64,000 bases of DNA from JACTUA01 sp964551875 (GTDB lineage: Archaea > Halobacteriota > Methanomicrobia > Methanomicrobiales > JACTUA01). Made by a program: the position numbers and the translations under genes. The number at the start of each line of letters is the position of its first letter. Position 1 is the first letter of the stretch. The notes below the pieces were generated by a model that was not told where the DNA came from, searched no databases, and was given only the letters and a program-made list of their open reading frames with translations. The DNA lies in assembly GCA_964551875.1 (NCBI GenBank), contig CAZKEV010000007.1, forward strand, positions 5,075 through 69,074, in the 5' to 3' direction. Of the stretch, positions 52,042 through 61,092 are shown in pieces.

Positions 52042-53520
52042 ATGCACGAGGATCAGATACGGAGAGGCCGGCTTGGGGGGGAGCGGGGGTGCGATGTCTC
52101 CCGCTTCCTCTCCTCCATGGAGGCCGACCGGAAGATCGCCGGGGCAGACATACAGGTGGACATGGCCCACCTCCTCATGCTCCGGCGCCAGGACCTCATC
52201 GGGGAGGAGCATGCCCGGGCCATCATGGAGCTCCTCATCGGGTTCTCCGACGATGGACTGCCTGATGAGGTCTTCGACGACCGTTTCGAGGATATCCATG
52301 CAGGGATTGAAGCATACCTGATCGATCGCCTCGGGGAAGAGACAGGAGGGAGGATCCATACGGGCCGTTCCCGGAACGATGAGGTAGCTGCCTGCATCCG
52401 GATCCGGGCCCGGGAAGAGCTTATCGGGATCATGGAGGCCACGAACCGGATCCGCGAGGTGCTCATCACCCTCGCAGGTGAACACACGGGTACGATGATG
52501 CCCGGGTTCACCCACCTCCAACACGCCCAGCCCACCACCCTCGCCCACCATCTCCTGGCTTACGAGGGGGCCTTCGCGAGGGACTATGCCAGGCTTCACT
52601 CGGCCTTCGCGAGGGTGAACGAATCCCCCCTTGGTGCCGCCGCCTTCGCTTCGACGGGGTTCCCCATCGACCGCGATTACACGGCAAAACTCCTCGGGTT
52701 CGACGGGCTCGTGGAGAACTCCATGGACGCAGTCTCATCACGGGACTTCCTCCTGGAGGTCCTCTCTGCCTGCGCCATCCTCTCCGCGACGGCGAGCCGG
52801 CTCTCCACCGACCTCATCCTCTGGTCGAGCCCCCTGGCCGGCTTCGTCACCCTCGCCGATGCCTACTGCTCCTCCTCATCCATCATGCCCCAGAAGAAGA
52901 ACCCCGATACCCTGGAGATCCTCCGGGCGAAGTCGGGGACGGTGCTCGGGTCCCTCACCGCAGCCCTCGCCATCGTGAGGGGGCTCCCCATGAGCTACAA
53001 CCGCGACCTCCAGGAGGCCACCCCCCACCTCTGGCAGGGGATCTCAGCCGTCAGGGAAGGGATCCCCATCCTCGCCGAGGTCCTCGCGACCGCGTCTTTC
53101 CACCCCAACCGGATGGAGGAGGAGGCCGGGAGGGGGTTCTCCACTGCGACGGAGCTCGCCGACCGGCTCGTGCGGGACCTCGAAATCCCCTTCCGCACCG
53201 CCCACACCATCGTCGGGAAGGCAGTGCGGGCGGGCAGCCTTGATACGAAGACCCTGGAGGAGGCCGCCAGGGAGGTTTTCGGCATCTCTCTCAAGGGACT
53301 GGGGCTGACCCGGGAGATGGTGGAGAACGCCCTCGAGGTTCGGTCCATGGTCAGTGCCCGGAAGGTGACCGGAGGGCCTGCGCCCGTTGCTGTGAAGAAG
53401 GCGCTCAAAGGGCGGAAGGAGCAGCTGCGGAAGGATAGGGCGGCAACCGCCTTCCTCGACAGGAAGATCAGGGAGGCCCGGGAGCACCTCCTCTCCGAGG
53501 CACGGGGGCTTCTTGCGTGA
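52042..53520 (+). CDS. argH: Argininosuccinate lyase
   Basis: 492 residues from ATG 52042, with GGTGAGAGG just upstream. Fumarase superfamily: HTGRSRNDEVA, THLQHAQPTTLAHH and the signature SSSIMPQKKNPDTLEILRAK. Splits argininosuccinate into arginine and fumarate. The GTGA junction couples it with gatD. Confidence 0.96.
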   Translation: MHEDQIRRGRLGGERGCDVSRFLSSMEADRKIAGADIQVDMAHLLMLRRQDLIGEEHARAIMELLIGFSDDGLPDEVFDDRFEDIHAGIEAYLIDRLGEETGGRIHTGRSRNDEVAACIRIRAREELIGIMEATNRIREVLITLAGEHTGTMMPGFTHLQHAQPTTLAHHLLAYEGAFARDYARLHSAFARVNESPLGAAAFASTGFPIDRDYTAKLLGFDGLVENSMDAVSSRDFLLEVLSACAILSATASRLSTDLILWSSPLAGFVTLADAYCSSSSIMPQKKNPDTLEILRAKSGTVLGSLTAALAIVRGLPMSYNRDLQEATPHLWQGISAVREGIPILAEVLATASFHPNRMEEEAGRGFSTATELADRLVRDLEIPFRTAHTIVGKAVRAGSLDTKTLEEAAREVFGISLKGLGLTREMVENALEVRSMVSARKVTGGPAPVAVKKALKGRKEQLRKDRAATAFLDRKIREAREHLLSEARGLLA

Positions 53521-54752
53521 AGGAGTACCGACCTGGCGACCTGGTCCGGTGCACTGACGGGGGCCGGGGGTACACTGCCACCTATATCACAGAGCGGGAC
53601 GGGAAGGCGGTGGTGAAGCTCGACAGCGGCTATAACATCGGTGTCCCCTTCGAGACCCTCTCCTGGGAAGGAAGGCCCAAGATCGAACCCCCTGCCCTTG
53701 CACGGCCCCTCCAGCGGGAGGATCTTCCCGAGCTTGCCATAATCTCCACAGGGGGTACCATCGCAAGCCGGGTGGACTACAGGACAGGGGCGGTGACAAG
53801 CCAGTTCTCGGCCGAAGACATCCTCCGCGCAATCCCGGATCTTGCATCTATCGGCCGGTTCAGGACAGAACAGATCTCCTCCATCCTCTCCGAGAACATG
53901 ACCCGGCATATCTGGCAGGACCTTGCCCGGGCAATCTTCCATAACCTGAAATCCGGTGTCGCAGGGGTGATTGTCACCCACGGGACCGACACCATGGCCT
54001 ACAGCGCGGCCGCCATCTCCTTCATGGTCGAGACGCCGGTGCCGGTCATCTTCGTCGGATCGCAGAGATCAGCGGATCGCCCGAGCAGCGATAATGCGAT
54101 GAACGCCCTCTGCGCAGCCTCCGCAGCTGTCTCCTCACTCGGCGAGGTAGCGGTGGTGATGCACGCGACCACGAGCGACGACCGGTGCGCCATCCACAGG
54201 GGGACGCGGGTGCGGAAGATGCATACCTCCCGGAGGGATGCCTTCCAGTCCATGGGGATGCCCCCCCTCGGTTATGTGGATTACCCGGCCCTCTCCCTCA
54301 CCTTGACCCCGGAGGCCATGGCCAGGGGCGACCGGGAGCCGGTCCTCAGGGAGATGATGGAGGAGCGGTGCGGGCTCGTCTCCTTCCACCCGGGAATGGA
54401 TCCCTCCGTGCTCGAGGCCTACCGCGGCTACCGTGGGGTGGTCCTTGCCGGTACGGGTCTTGGCCACGTCTCCACTCCCTGGGTCAGGGGCCTGGCCGAC
54501 CTTGCCCGCGACGGGACAAGCGTGGTCATGACCTCCCAGTGCCTCCACGGGAGGGTCTGCGACCGTGTCTATGACACGGGCCGTGATCTCCTGGCGGCCG
54601 GCGTGATGGAGGGTGAGGATATGCTCCCCGAGGTTGCCCTTGTGAAGCTGATGTGGGTCCTCGGGCAGGCTGACGATGATCGCGAGGTGCGGGCCCTCAT
54701 GGGAGAGAACCTGCGGGGCGAGATCAGGAGGCGATCGTTTCATGGCCTCTGA
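53517..54752 (+). CDS. gatD: Glu-tRNA(Gln) amidotransferase subunit D
   Basis: 411 residues, GTG start overlapping the argH stop (GTGA). An N-terminal GatD-specific beta domain (about 1-70) precedes the L-asparaginase core with IISTGGTIASRVDY (nucleophile Thr), VTHGTDTM and SQRSADRPSSDNAMNA. Releases ammonia from Gln or Asn for GatE. Archaea lack direct GlnRS, so this makes Gln-tRNA(Gln), including from the tRNA-Gln at 18358. Confidence 0.95.
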   Translation: MKEYRPGDLVRCTDGGRGYTATYITERDGKAVVKLDSGYNIGVPFETLSWEGRPKIEPPALARPLQREDLPELAIISTGGTIASRVDYRTGAVTSQFSAEDILRAIPDLASIGRFRTEQISSILSENMTRHIWQDLARAIFHNLKSGVAGVIVTHGTDTMAYSAAAISFMVETPVPVIFVGSQRSADRPSSDNAMNALCAASAAVSSLGEVAVVMHATTSDDRCAIHRGTRVRKMHTSRRDAFQSMGMPPLGYVDYPALSLTLTPEAMARGDREPVLREMMEERCGLVSFHPGMDPSVLEAYRGYRGVVLAGTGLGHVSTPWVRGLADLARDGTSVVMTSQCLHGRVCDRVYDTGRDLLAAGVMEGEDMLPEVALVKLMWVLGQADDDREVRALMGENLRGEIRRRSFHGL

Positions 54753-56571
54753 ACCCCCGCGGCTCCGTGCAGGGCTCGAGATCCACCAGCAGCTCGATAC
54801 CTGCGAGAAGCTCTTCTGCCACTGCCCCACCCGGCTTAGGGACACAGGGGAGCGGAATGGCGAGTTCACCCGCTTCCTCAGGGCAACGGAGAGCGAGATG
54901 GGCGAGATCGACCGTGCGGCCCTTGAGGAGATGCGGACGATCCGGAGGTTCACCTATTACACCTACGACACCACCTGCCTTGTGGAGGATGACGAGGAGC
55001 CTCCCGCCCCCCTGAACCAGGAGGCGGTCGCCATCTGCCTCACCATTGCGAGGTGCTTCGATATGCACCCCGTGGAGCAGGTCCATACCATGCGAAAGAT
55101 CGTCATCGACGGGTCCAATACCTGCGGGTTCCAGCGCACCGCACTTGTCGCCATGGGCGGTTCCCTTCCCGGGGGTGCACGGATCGATACTATCTGCCTC
55201 GAGGAGGACGCGGCGCAGCGGGTAACCGACCAAGTCTTCTCCCTGGACCGGCTCGGCATCCCCCTTGTGGAGATCACGACCGGCCCTGACCTCCGCACCC
55301 CTGAGGAAGTCCAGGAGGTGGCAGAGTACATCGGCATGGTGCTCCGCTCTACCAGGACGGTGAAGCGGGGCAAGGGGACCATCAGGCAGGATATCAACAT
55401 CTCCATCCCCGGGGGAGCCAGAGTCGAGATCAAGGGTGTGCAGGAGCTCGAACTCATCGCCGAGGTGGTCCGCCGCGAGATGGAGCGGCAGGAGAACCTC
55501 ATCGCCATCCGTGACGCCCTGAAAGACCGCGGGGCATCCGTAGAGGAGGACCCCATCGATGTCACCTCTCTTTTCAAGGGGACGAAGTCCTCCATCCTGA
55601 AGAAGGCACATCTCATCCTCGCCCTGCGTCTCCAAGGTTTCTCCGGCCTCGTAGGCAGGGAGATCCAGCCCGGGAGGAGGCTCGGGAGCGAGCTCGCGGA
55701 CTACGCGAAGCGGTGTGGAGTTGGAGGGATCTTCCATACCGATGAGCTCCCAGCATACGGGATCACCGCAGATGAGGTGCAGTCCGTACGGGAACAAGCC
55801 GGGGCCGGCGATGACGATGCCGTGGTCTTCGTCGCCGGGACAGGGGATGAGGCGAAGTGCGCAGCGAGGCAGGTGATCCGCAGGGCAGGGATGGCGCTTG
55901 CAGGAGTACCCGAAGAGACGAGGAGGATGCTTGAGGAGGGTTCCACGGCGTACATGAGGCCCCTCCCGGGAGCAGCCCGGATGTACCCGGAGACCGATAT
56001 CTTCCCGGTCAGCGTGGAGAAGGCCGTCTGGGAGGGCATCTCGATCCCCGAGCTCCTGATCGGGAAGGCGAAACGCTTCGAGCAGGAGCTCGGCCTTGAC
56101 CCTCCCGCGGCATACCAGGCAGCGACATCCGAGAACCTCCCCGCCTTCGAGGCAGCCATCCGTGAGGGGGTGAAGCCCACCCTCGCGTTCCGGGTGATCA
56201 TCACCGCACCCGTGGAACTCGCCCGGAAGGGGGTCGATGTCGGGAAGGTCAGCCAGGCCGATTACCTCGCCATCCTGAAGGCGATCGACAGCGGCCGGGC
56301 TGCGAAGGAGGCTGTCCCTGATATCATCGGTGCAACGGCCTCGGGAATGACGCCAGACCAGGCCATTGCCTCCCTGGGCACATCGGTGAGCCAGGAAGAC
56401 CTCACCCGCATCATCAGGAGGATCATCGGCGAGCGAAAGGAGTTCGTCGCGCAGAAGAAGATGGGGGCCCTCGGGCCTCTTATGGGCCTCGTGATGCAGG
56501 AGGTGCGGGGGAAGGTGGACGGGAAGCTGGTGAGTGATGCCCTCCGGCGGGAACTGGAACGGTTCGCCTAG
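54742..56571 (+). CDS. gatE: Glu-tRNA(Gln) amidotransferase subunit E
   Basis: 609 residues from ATG 54742, which overlaps the gatD end by 11 bases. GLEIHQQLDTCEKLFCHCPT is the GatB/E signature start; YYTYDTTCLVEDDEEPP and IDGSNTCGFQRTALVA follow, then an AspRS-like insert of GatE (about 290-400) and the GatB/Yqey tail (about 450-609). Activates Glu on tRNA-Gln and amidates it with GatD-derived ammonia. Confidence 0.96.
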   Translation: MASEPPRLRAGLEIHQQLDTCEKLFCHCPTRLRDTGERNGEFTRFLRATESEMGEIDRAALEEMRTIRRFTYYTYDTTCLVEDDEEPPAPLNQEAVAICLTIARCFDMHPVEQVHTMRKIVIDGSNTCGFQRTALVAMGGSLPGGARIDTICLEEDAAQRVTDQVFSLDRLGIPLVEITTGPDLRTPEEVQEVAEYIGMVLRSTRTVKRGKGTIRQDINISIPGGARVEIKGVQELELIAEVVRREMERQENLIAIRDALKDRGASVEEDPIDVTSLFKGTKSSILKKAHLILALRLQGFSGLVGREIQPGRRLGSELADYAKRCGVGGIFHTDELPAYGITADEVQSVREQAGAGDDDAVVFVAGTGDEAKCAARQVIRRAGMALAGVPEETRRMLEEGSTAYMRPLPGAARMYPETDIFPVSVEKAVWEGISIPELLIGKAKRFEQELGLDPPAAYQAATSENLPAFEAAIREGVKPTLAFRVIITAPVELARKGVDVGKVSQADYLAILKAIDSGRAAKEAVPDIIGATASGMTPDQAIASLGTSVSQEDLTRIIRRIIGERKEFVAQKKMGALGPLMGLVMQEVRGKVDGKLVSDALRRELERFA

Positions 56572-56620
56572 GGAATATCTTTATCAGTCTCATCGTTCAC
56601 ATTAAAAGGGAGCCTTATCC

Positions 56621-56911
56621 ATGGGAAAGACAGGCAGCGTCAACTGGATGCAGGTAAAGGGAGTGAAGGGGCAGGTTCGCCTCGTCCCCCAGAAGGACGG
56701 CGAGGTCAAGAAGCCCGGTCCCAACCAGCGGTTCAAGCCGAACGCAGGGACCCGGTTCGCCAAGTCCCCTGAGGAGGAGGCCCGGAGCCGGCAGGGGAAC
56801 CGCCGGGGTGGCCGGGGACGGGGCGGACGGGAGAAGGACCCGAGGCTCCGCAGGCGGATCCGGCGCTCCAAGTCCTCGATTATGGGCGCCAAGTCCAAGG
56901 CCAAGAAATAA
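56621..56911 (+). CDS. Small basic protein (DUF5350-like)
   Basis: 96 residues, about a third Lys or Arg. Starts MGKTGSVNWMQVKGVKGQVR and is followed by KKPGPNQRFKP; the tail is RGGRGRGGREKDPRLRRRIRRS-like, with RGG motifs. Conserved in methanomicrobial genomes as far as I recall (DUF5350), function unknown. The composition suggests RNA or ribosome binding. Confidence 0.75.
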   Translation: MGKTGSVNWMQVKGVKGQVRLVPQKDGEVKKPGPNQRFKPNAGTRFAKSPEEEARSRQGNRRGGRGRGGREKDPRLRRRIRRSKSSIMGAKSKAKK

Positions 56912-56967
56912 TCCCCTGCATCAGGACCAGTCCCTTTTTTATAGAGCGGATTCCCTGAGTGATACGT

Positions 56968-57324
56968 ATGGACGATAAGACGGCGGTGAAGGAGTACCAG
57001 TTCGGTGAGCGGGCCAAATCTGAGCTGATCCTCGTCTCCCAGCTCCTGATGGTCCTCGCCGAGCTGAAGGAGAAGGAGCTCGCCGGGGGGAAGCGGATCC
57101 TCCTCACCCTCATGGAGGGGATCCGGAGTGAGCTCGAGTTTGCCCACCATGGCACCGGGTCCGGGGAGTTCCGGAAGGCGATCAACCACCTGAACGAGGC
57201 CATCAGCCTCGTGGAGAGCGACCAGCCCGGCCCCGCCACCCTCAGGGTCGCCGATGCCATCTCCGACGCAACCACAGCGGCCCAGCAGGCCTGGCAGGTA
57301 CTCTCCGCCCATGGACTCCTCTAG
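56968..57324 (+). CDS. Helical protein of unknown function
   Basis: 118 residues from ATG 56968. Predicted all-helical, with AKSELILVSQLLMVLAELKEKEL and AINHLNEAISLVESDQPG. I do not recognise the family. Its end overlaps the start of the nitroreductase gene by 14 bases, so the two are co-translated. Confidence 0.7.
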   Translation: MDDKTAVKEYQFGERAKSELILVSQLLMVLAELKEKELAGGKRILLTLMEGIRSELEFAHHGTGSGEFRKAINHLNEAISLVESDQPGPATLRVADAISDATTAAQQAWQVLSAHGLL

Positions 57325-57838
57325 GTTCCTCGCCTTTCTCTCGTCAAGGGCCTCGGTGCGGGACTTCCCCCCGTCACCCCTGGAGGAGTCCGAGATCGAC
57401 GCAATTCTCAGCTCCGCCCGGACCGCGCCCTCCGCAGGGAACCGGGAGGCATGGGACGTGGTGGTGGTGACCGACGGAGAAGTCCGGGAAGCCCTCGCTG
57501 AAGCGGCCCTCTCCCAGCCCCACATAAAGGATGCCCCCTGCGTCCTCGTCATCTGCGCAAACTACATCCGGTCCATGTCGCGCTACGGCGAGCGGGGCAT
57601 CCTCTATGCAATCCAGGACGCAACCATCGCATGCACCTACATGATGCTCGCAACCCATGCCGGGGGCCTCCAGAGCTGCTGGACGGGGGCATTCGACGAG
57701 GAAGAGGTGAAGAGGATCCTGGACCTCCCCGGACATCTCCGCCCCGTTGTCATGCTCGCCGTGGGGAGGGGGAAGATCCCGGCAGAGCGGACCGGGCGGA
57801 TGGAGATCTCTGAACACGTCCATAAGGACCGTTGGTGA
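57311..57838 (+). CDS. Nitroreductase-family flavoprotein
   Basis: 175 residues from ATG 57311. SSRASVRDFPPSPLEESEID and SSARTAPSAGNREAWDVVVV are the FMN-binding start; DATIACTYMMLATHAGGLQS and the GRGKIP end match the family. It probably reduces a quinone-, flavin- or nitro-type substrate with NAD(P)H. Physiological substrate unknown. Confidence 0.88.
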   Translation: MDSSRFLAFLSSRASVRDFPPSPLEESEIDAILSSARTAPSAGNREAWDVVVVTDGEVREALAEAALSQPHIKDAPCVLVICANYIRSMSRYGERGILYAIQDATIACTYMMLATHAGGLQSCWTGAFDEEEVKRILDLPGHLRPVVMLAVGRGKIPAERTGRMEISEHVHKDRW

Positions 57839-57853
57839 AAGGAGGGAGGGAGA

Positions 57854-58192
57854 ATGCCAGACTACGTCGTGACCCTGGAATCAGCATGGATTGTGAAGGA
57901 CGCAAAGTCCCTTGACGATGCGCTCGGGATCGCCATCGCCGAGGCAGGGAAGCGCCTCAACCCGACGGCGAAGTTTGTCGAGATCGAGGCAGGCATCCTC
58001 CCCTGCCCCTTCTGCAGGAAGGATCTCTCATCCACCCTCGTTGTGGCAGGGACTGCCCTCGTGGGCCTCCTCCTCCAGATGAAAGTCTTTCGGGCCGAGT
58101 CAGAAGAGCATGCGGTGCGGATCGCGAAGTCGGTCATCGGGAAGGCGCTCCGGGACATCCCCCTCTCCGTCCTCGAGGTAAGGCATCTGTGA
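57854..58192 (+). CDS. UPF0212 (DUF555) protein
   Basis: 112 residues, the usual size. YVVTLESAWIVKDAKSLDDA, AGKRLNPTAKFVEIEAG, a single CPFC pair and AKSVIGKALRDIPLSVLEV. Conserved in euryarchaea; function unknown, with one CxxC that may bind metal as a dimer. The end overlaps the kinase gene (GTGA). Confidence 0.9.
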   Translation: MPDYVVTLESAWIVKDAKSLDDALGIAIAEAGKRLNPTAKFVEIEAGILPCPFCRKDLSSTLVVAGTALVGLLLQMKVFRAESEEHAVRIAKSVIGKALRDIPLSVLEVRHL

Positions 58193-59094
58193 TCCACGTC
58201 GTCGGCCATACGGCCATCGACCATATCCTCCGGGTCCCCCGGTTCCCGGACCGGAACGGCTCCACGTACGTGAGCGGCCACCAGATCTTCTTCGGCGGAG
58301 GGGCCGCGAACACCGCCGCAGGGATCGCCCGGCTGGGCGTGCCCGTGACCCTCGTCTCCGCTGTTGGCGGCGAGTTCGCGGGCAGCGACTACGAACGGTG
58401 GCTGAAGGGACTGGGCGTTGCGACCCGGTTCTTTGTGGTGCCGGAGAAGCGGACCCCGACCGCCTTTGTCTTCACCGATGATCCCGGCGACCAGATCACC
58501 TACTTCGAATGGGGCGCCTCCGGGACCTTTTCCTCGAGGGAGGCCCCTGCCCTCGACTTCGTCCACCTGGCAACGGCCGATCCCGACTTCAATGTCCGGG
58601 TTGCCGAGAAGAGCCGGTTTGCCTCCTTTGACCCGGGCCAGGACGTCATCTGGTACACGGCAGCCCAGCTCAGGCGCATCCTTGCACGGATCGGGATCCT
58701 CTTTGCGAACCGGCACGAGATGGCCCACCTTTCACGGATCCTGAACCGGACAAAGGAGGCGATCCTTGAACAGGTGCCCGTGGTGGTTGTGACCATGGAT
58801 GCAGAGGGGAGCGTGCTCTTCTTTGAGGGGAGGGAGCACCGGATCCCGATCGTCCCCGTGGTGGTGGTGGACCCTACCGGTGCAGGCGACGCGTACCGGG
58901 CCGGGTTCCTCGCAGCCTACCACCGGGGCCACTCCCCACTCACTGCATGCAGGGTGGGAGCCACCACCGCCTCCTTTGCCGTCGAGAAGGCCGGCTGCCA
59001 GACGAACCTGCCTGACTGGAACGGGATGGTGGCGCGCTACTGGACCCATTTCGGCGACCTCCCCCGGCCCGGGAAGAGGAAGGGGGAACCATGA
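58189..59094 (+). CDS. PfkB-family sugar or nucleoside kinase
   Basis: 301 residues, GTG start overlapping the upstream stop. FGGGAANTAAGIARLG is PfkB signature 1, and the DPTGAGDAYRAGFLAAY segment holds the catalytic Asp and anion hole (signature 2). Archaeal members of this branch (MJ0406-like) phosphorylate nucleosides, which would fit with the AMP phosphorylase pathway (deoA at 12883), but the substrate cannot be told from sequence alone. Confidence 0.88.
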   Translation: MIHVVGHTAIDHILRVPRFPDRNGSTYVSGHQIFFGGGAANTAAGIARLGVPVTLVSAVGGEFAGSDYERWLKGLGVATRFFVVPEKRTPTAFVFTDDPGDQITYFEWGASGTFSSREAPALDFVHLATADPDFNVRVAEKSRFASFDPGQDVIWYTAAQLRRILARIGILFANRHEMAHLSRILNRTKEAILEQVPVVVVTMDAEGSVLFFEGREHRIPIVPVVVVDPTGAGDAYRAGFLAAYHRGHSPLTACRVGATTASFAVEKAGCQTNLPDWNGMVARYWTHFGDLPRPGKRKGEP

Positions 59095-60848
59095 CCTCCG
59101 ACATGCAGGGGATATTCCACAGCCCTGATGCCAGGATGGAGCACCTCACCCGGTTCCTCTTCACGGCGCCTCCCTGGTACCTGTCCCTCGTCGTTGCAGC
59201 CCTGCCCGGCCTCCTCCTTGATCTCCTGGCCCCCCACACCCTTCCTGTGCCCTGGGCAGGCACCCTCCTCTTCACGGCACCGGCGATCTCCGCCTTCCTC
59301 CTCACCCTCCCCCTCATCAGGCTGTCCGGCGGAGCGGGGACCTGGAACCGGTCCGCCTTCCTCTCCCTCTGCTGCACCCTCTTCCAGCTCGCCGCCGTCC
59401 TCCCCGGCCTTGTCCTGCCCTTCCCCGGCCTCTTCGCCTTCCTCTATGCCTTCTCCCTCGGGCTTGTCTCCGGTATCCGGCTCCTCGTCCTCGTCGCGAC
59501 CGCGGATCACCGGCCCCTCCGGATACTCGTCCCTGCCCTCCTCCAGGGCGGGGCCGGCCTCGCTCTCGGGGCGCTCCTCCCCGTGCCCGGCCTCGTGCCG
59601 GTTGCCCTCGTTGCCCTGCTGACCGTCGGGGCGGGTTCCCTCCTCCTGATCCGGCTCATCGAGTACCCCCTGGAGAGGATGCTCCATGTCCGCACCTTCG
59701 GCTTCCTCACCGCCTTCCTCGCCCACCTGACGGACGGGTCCCCGGGCATGGAGACCTGGTTCCGCCTGATGGGGGAGGAGGTCTCGGTCCCCCAGGCCAC
59801 CCTGGTCCTCCGGCGCGAGGGTAAGCCTGATATCGTGCTCACGGTGCCCAACATCCACCCCGGCCCCGTCGGCGATGCCGGTGGCGGCACCCTGCCCCAC
59901 GTCCTCCACGACTCCCTGGACGGGCAGGTCCTCGTGGCCCACGGCTGTGCCACCCATGACTTCAATCCTGCCGGGGCACAGGAGATCGGGAAGGTGGTGG
60001 ATGCAGTCCGGGAATCCCTCCGGGATCTCCGGTTCCAGGGCGGTGCGGGGAGGTCCGGGCGGGTGAACCATGGTTCGGTCTCCCTCCTTGCCCAGCGGTT
60101 CGGCGACACGCTCCTTGCCGTGGGGACCCGGGCACCGGAACGGACCGAGGACCTTGACCCGTCCCTCGCCCTGATCCTCATGGCCGGGGCAAGAAGATAC
60201 TTCCGGCACCTCCTCTTCATCGATGCCCACAACAGCATGACCGAGGTCTCCGGCGGCGTCCACTACGGTACCCCCATAGCCACCGAGTACGTGGAGGCGT
60301 GCCGGGACGCGGTGGCGAAGGAGGCCGGAGCTGCGCCTGCACCCTTCCGAGCCGGGGCGGCCATGGTCCCCGTCCCCTTCGGCAGGGACCAGGGCTTCGG
60401 CGAGCTCGGGGTGCAGGCCCTGGTCATCGAGACGGCCGGCCAGAAGACTGCCTACGTGCTCCTGGACGGGAACAACATCGTCCAGGGGGCGCGGGCGGTC
60501 CTCCGGGATGCGGTGCTCGCCCTGGTTGACGACGCGGAGATCATGACCACCGATACCCACGTGGTGAACACCATCACCGGCAAGAACCCCATCGGGCTCG
60601 CCGTGCCCCCCGACCGGATCGTACCGTACGTTGTCCAGGCGGTGGAGGAGGCTGTCGCGGACCTTGCCCCCGCAAGCGCCGGTGCTGCCACGGCCTGCAT
60701 CCGGGGGATCGTGGTCTTCGGCTCCCACCGGATCGCCCAGATCGCGGCGGCGGTGACCGCGACCATCACCTTCCTTGCGCCCCTGGGCATCGCGCTATTC
60801 TTCTGCGCCTACCTCCTCTCCCTCATCACCTACCTGGTCTCGGTTTAG
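59091..60848 (+). CDS. DUF2070 membrane protein
   Basis: 585 residues. Six or more helices in the first 200, then a soluble domain with NIHPGPVGDAGGG, VAHGCATHDFNP and LLFIDAHNSMTEVSGGV, conserved in the family and suggestive of metal binding, then two C-terminal helices ending GIALFFCAYLLSLITYLVSV. Function unknown. The 3' 60 bases of this gene (60785-60844) recur exactly at 63270-63329. Confidence 0.92.
   Translation: MTSDMQGIFHSPDARMEHLTRFLFTAPPWYLSLVVAALPGLLLDLLAPHTLPVPWAGTLLFTAPAISAFLLTLPLIRLSGGAGTWNRSAFLSLCCTLFQLAAVLPGLVLPFPGLFAFLYAFSLGLVSGIRLLVLVATADHRPLRILVPALLQGGAGLALGALLPVPGLVPVALVALLTVGAGSLLLIRLIEYPLERMLHVRTFGFLTAFLAHLTDGSPGMETWFRLMGEEVSVPQATLVLRREGKPDIVLTVPNIHPGPVGDAGGGTLPHVLHDSLDGQVLVAHGCATHDFNPAGAQEIGKVVDAVRESLRDLRFQGGAGRSGRVNHGSVSLLAQRFGDTLLAVGTRAPERTEDLDPSLALILMAGARRYFRHLLFIDAHNSMTEVSGGVHYGTPIATEYVEACRDAVAKEAGAAPAPFRAGAAMVPVPFGRDQGFGELGVQALVIETAGQKTAYVLLDGNNIVQGARAVLRDAVLALVDDAEIMTTDTHVVNTITGKNPIGLAVPPDRIVPYVVQAVEEAVADLAPASAGAATACIRGIVVFGSHRIAQIAAAVTATITFLAPLGIALFFCAYLLSLITYLVSV
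60785..60844 (+). repeat. Left copy of the 60-bp direct repeat (3' end of DUF2070 gene)
   Basis: Identical over 60 bases to 63270-63329. It encodes the last helix of the DUF2070 protein. The next base differs (GTT/GTC, both Val) and both copies then read TAGCG. Downstream the two copies are still alignable (GAAGGGAT...CCCCCGC.GC(A)AACCCTTTTT), but diverged. Confidence 0.9.
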
Positions 60849-61092
60849 CGGCGGAAGGGATGGTATCCCCGCGGCAAACCCTTTTTGGGTATGGAGACCC
60901 ATGCCTCCCTCATGGGGGGTGGACCAGCTCTCGTCATCGGGGATGGGCTGGAAAAGGGTCAGCTTCCCCGCCCGGATGCGTCAAGAATGGGTATTGGCGG
61001 GGATGGCAGGGTCCCACTGCCCTGAGATCCCCATTAATTTTCCCTTCAGGAAAAAGCGGGTGGAGGGAGATGCCGGGACAACAGAAGCTCCA
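60849..61092. other. Left edge of the accessory segment, no gene
   Basis: 244 bases between the DUF2070 stop and the protease stop. Only a T-run (CCCTTTTTGGG near 60889-60899) that may end the DUF2070 transcript is seen. No att-type inverted repeat or integrase was found. Confidence 0.5.
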
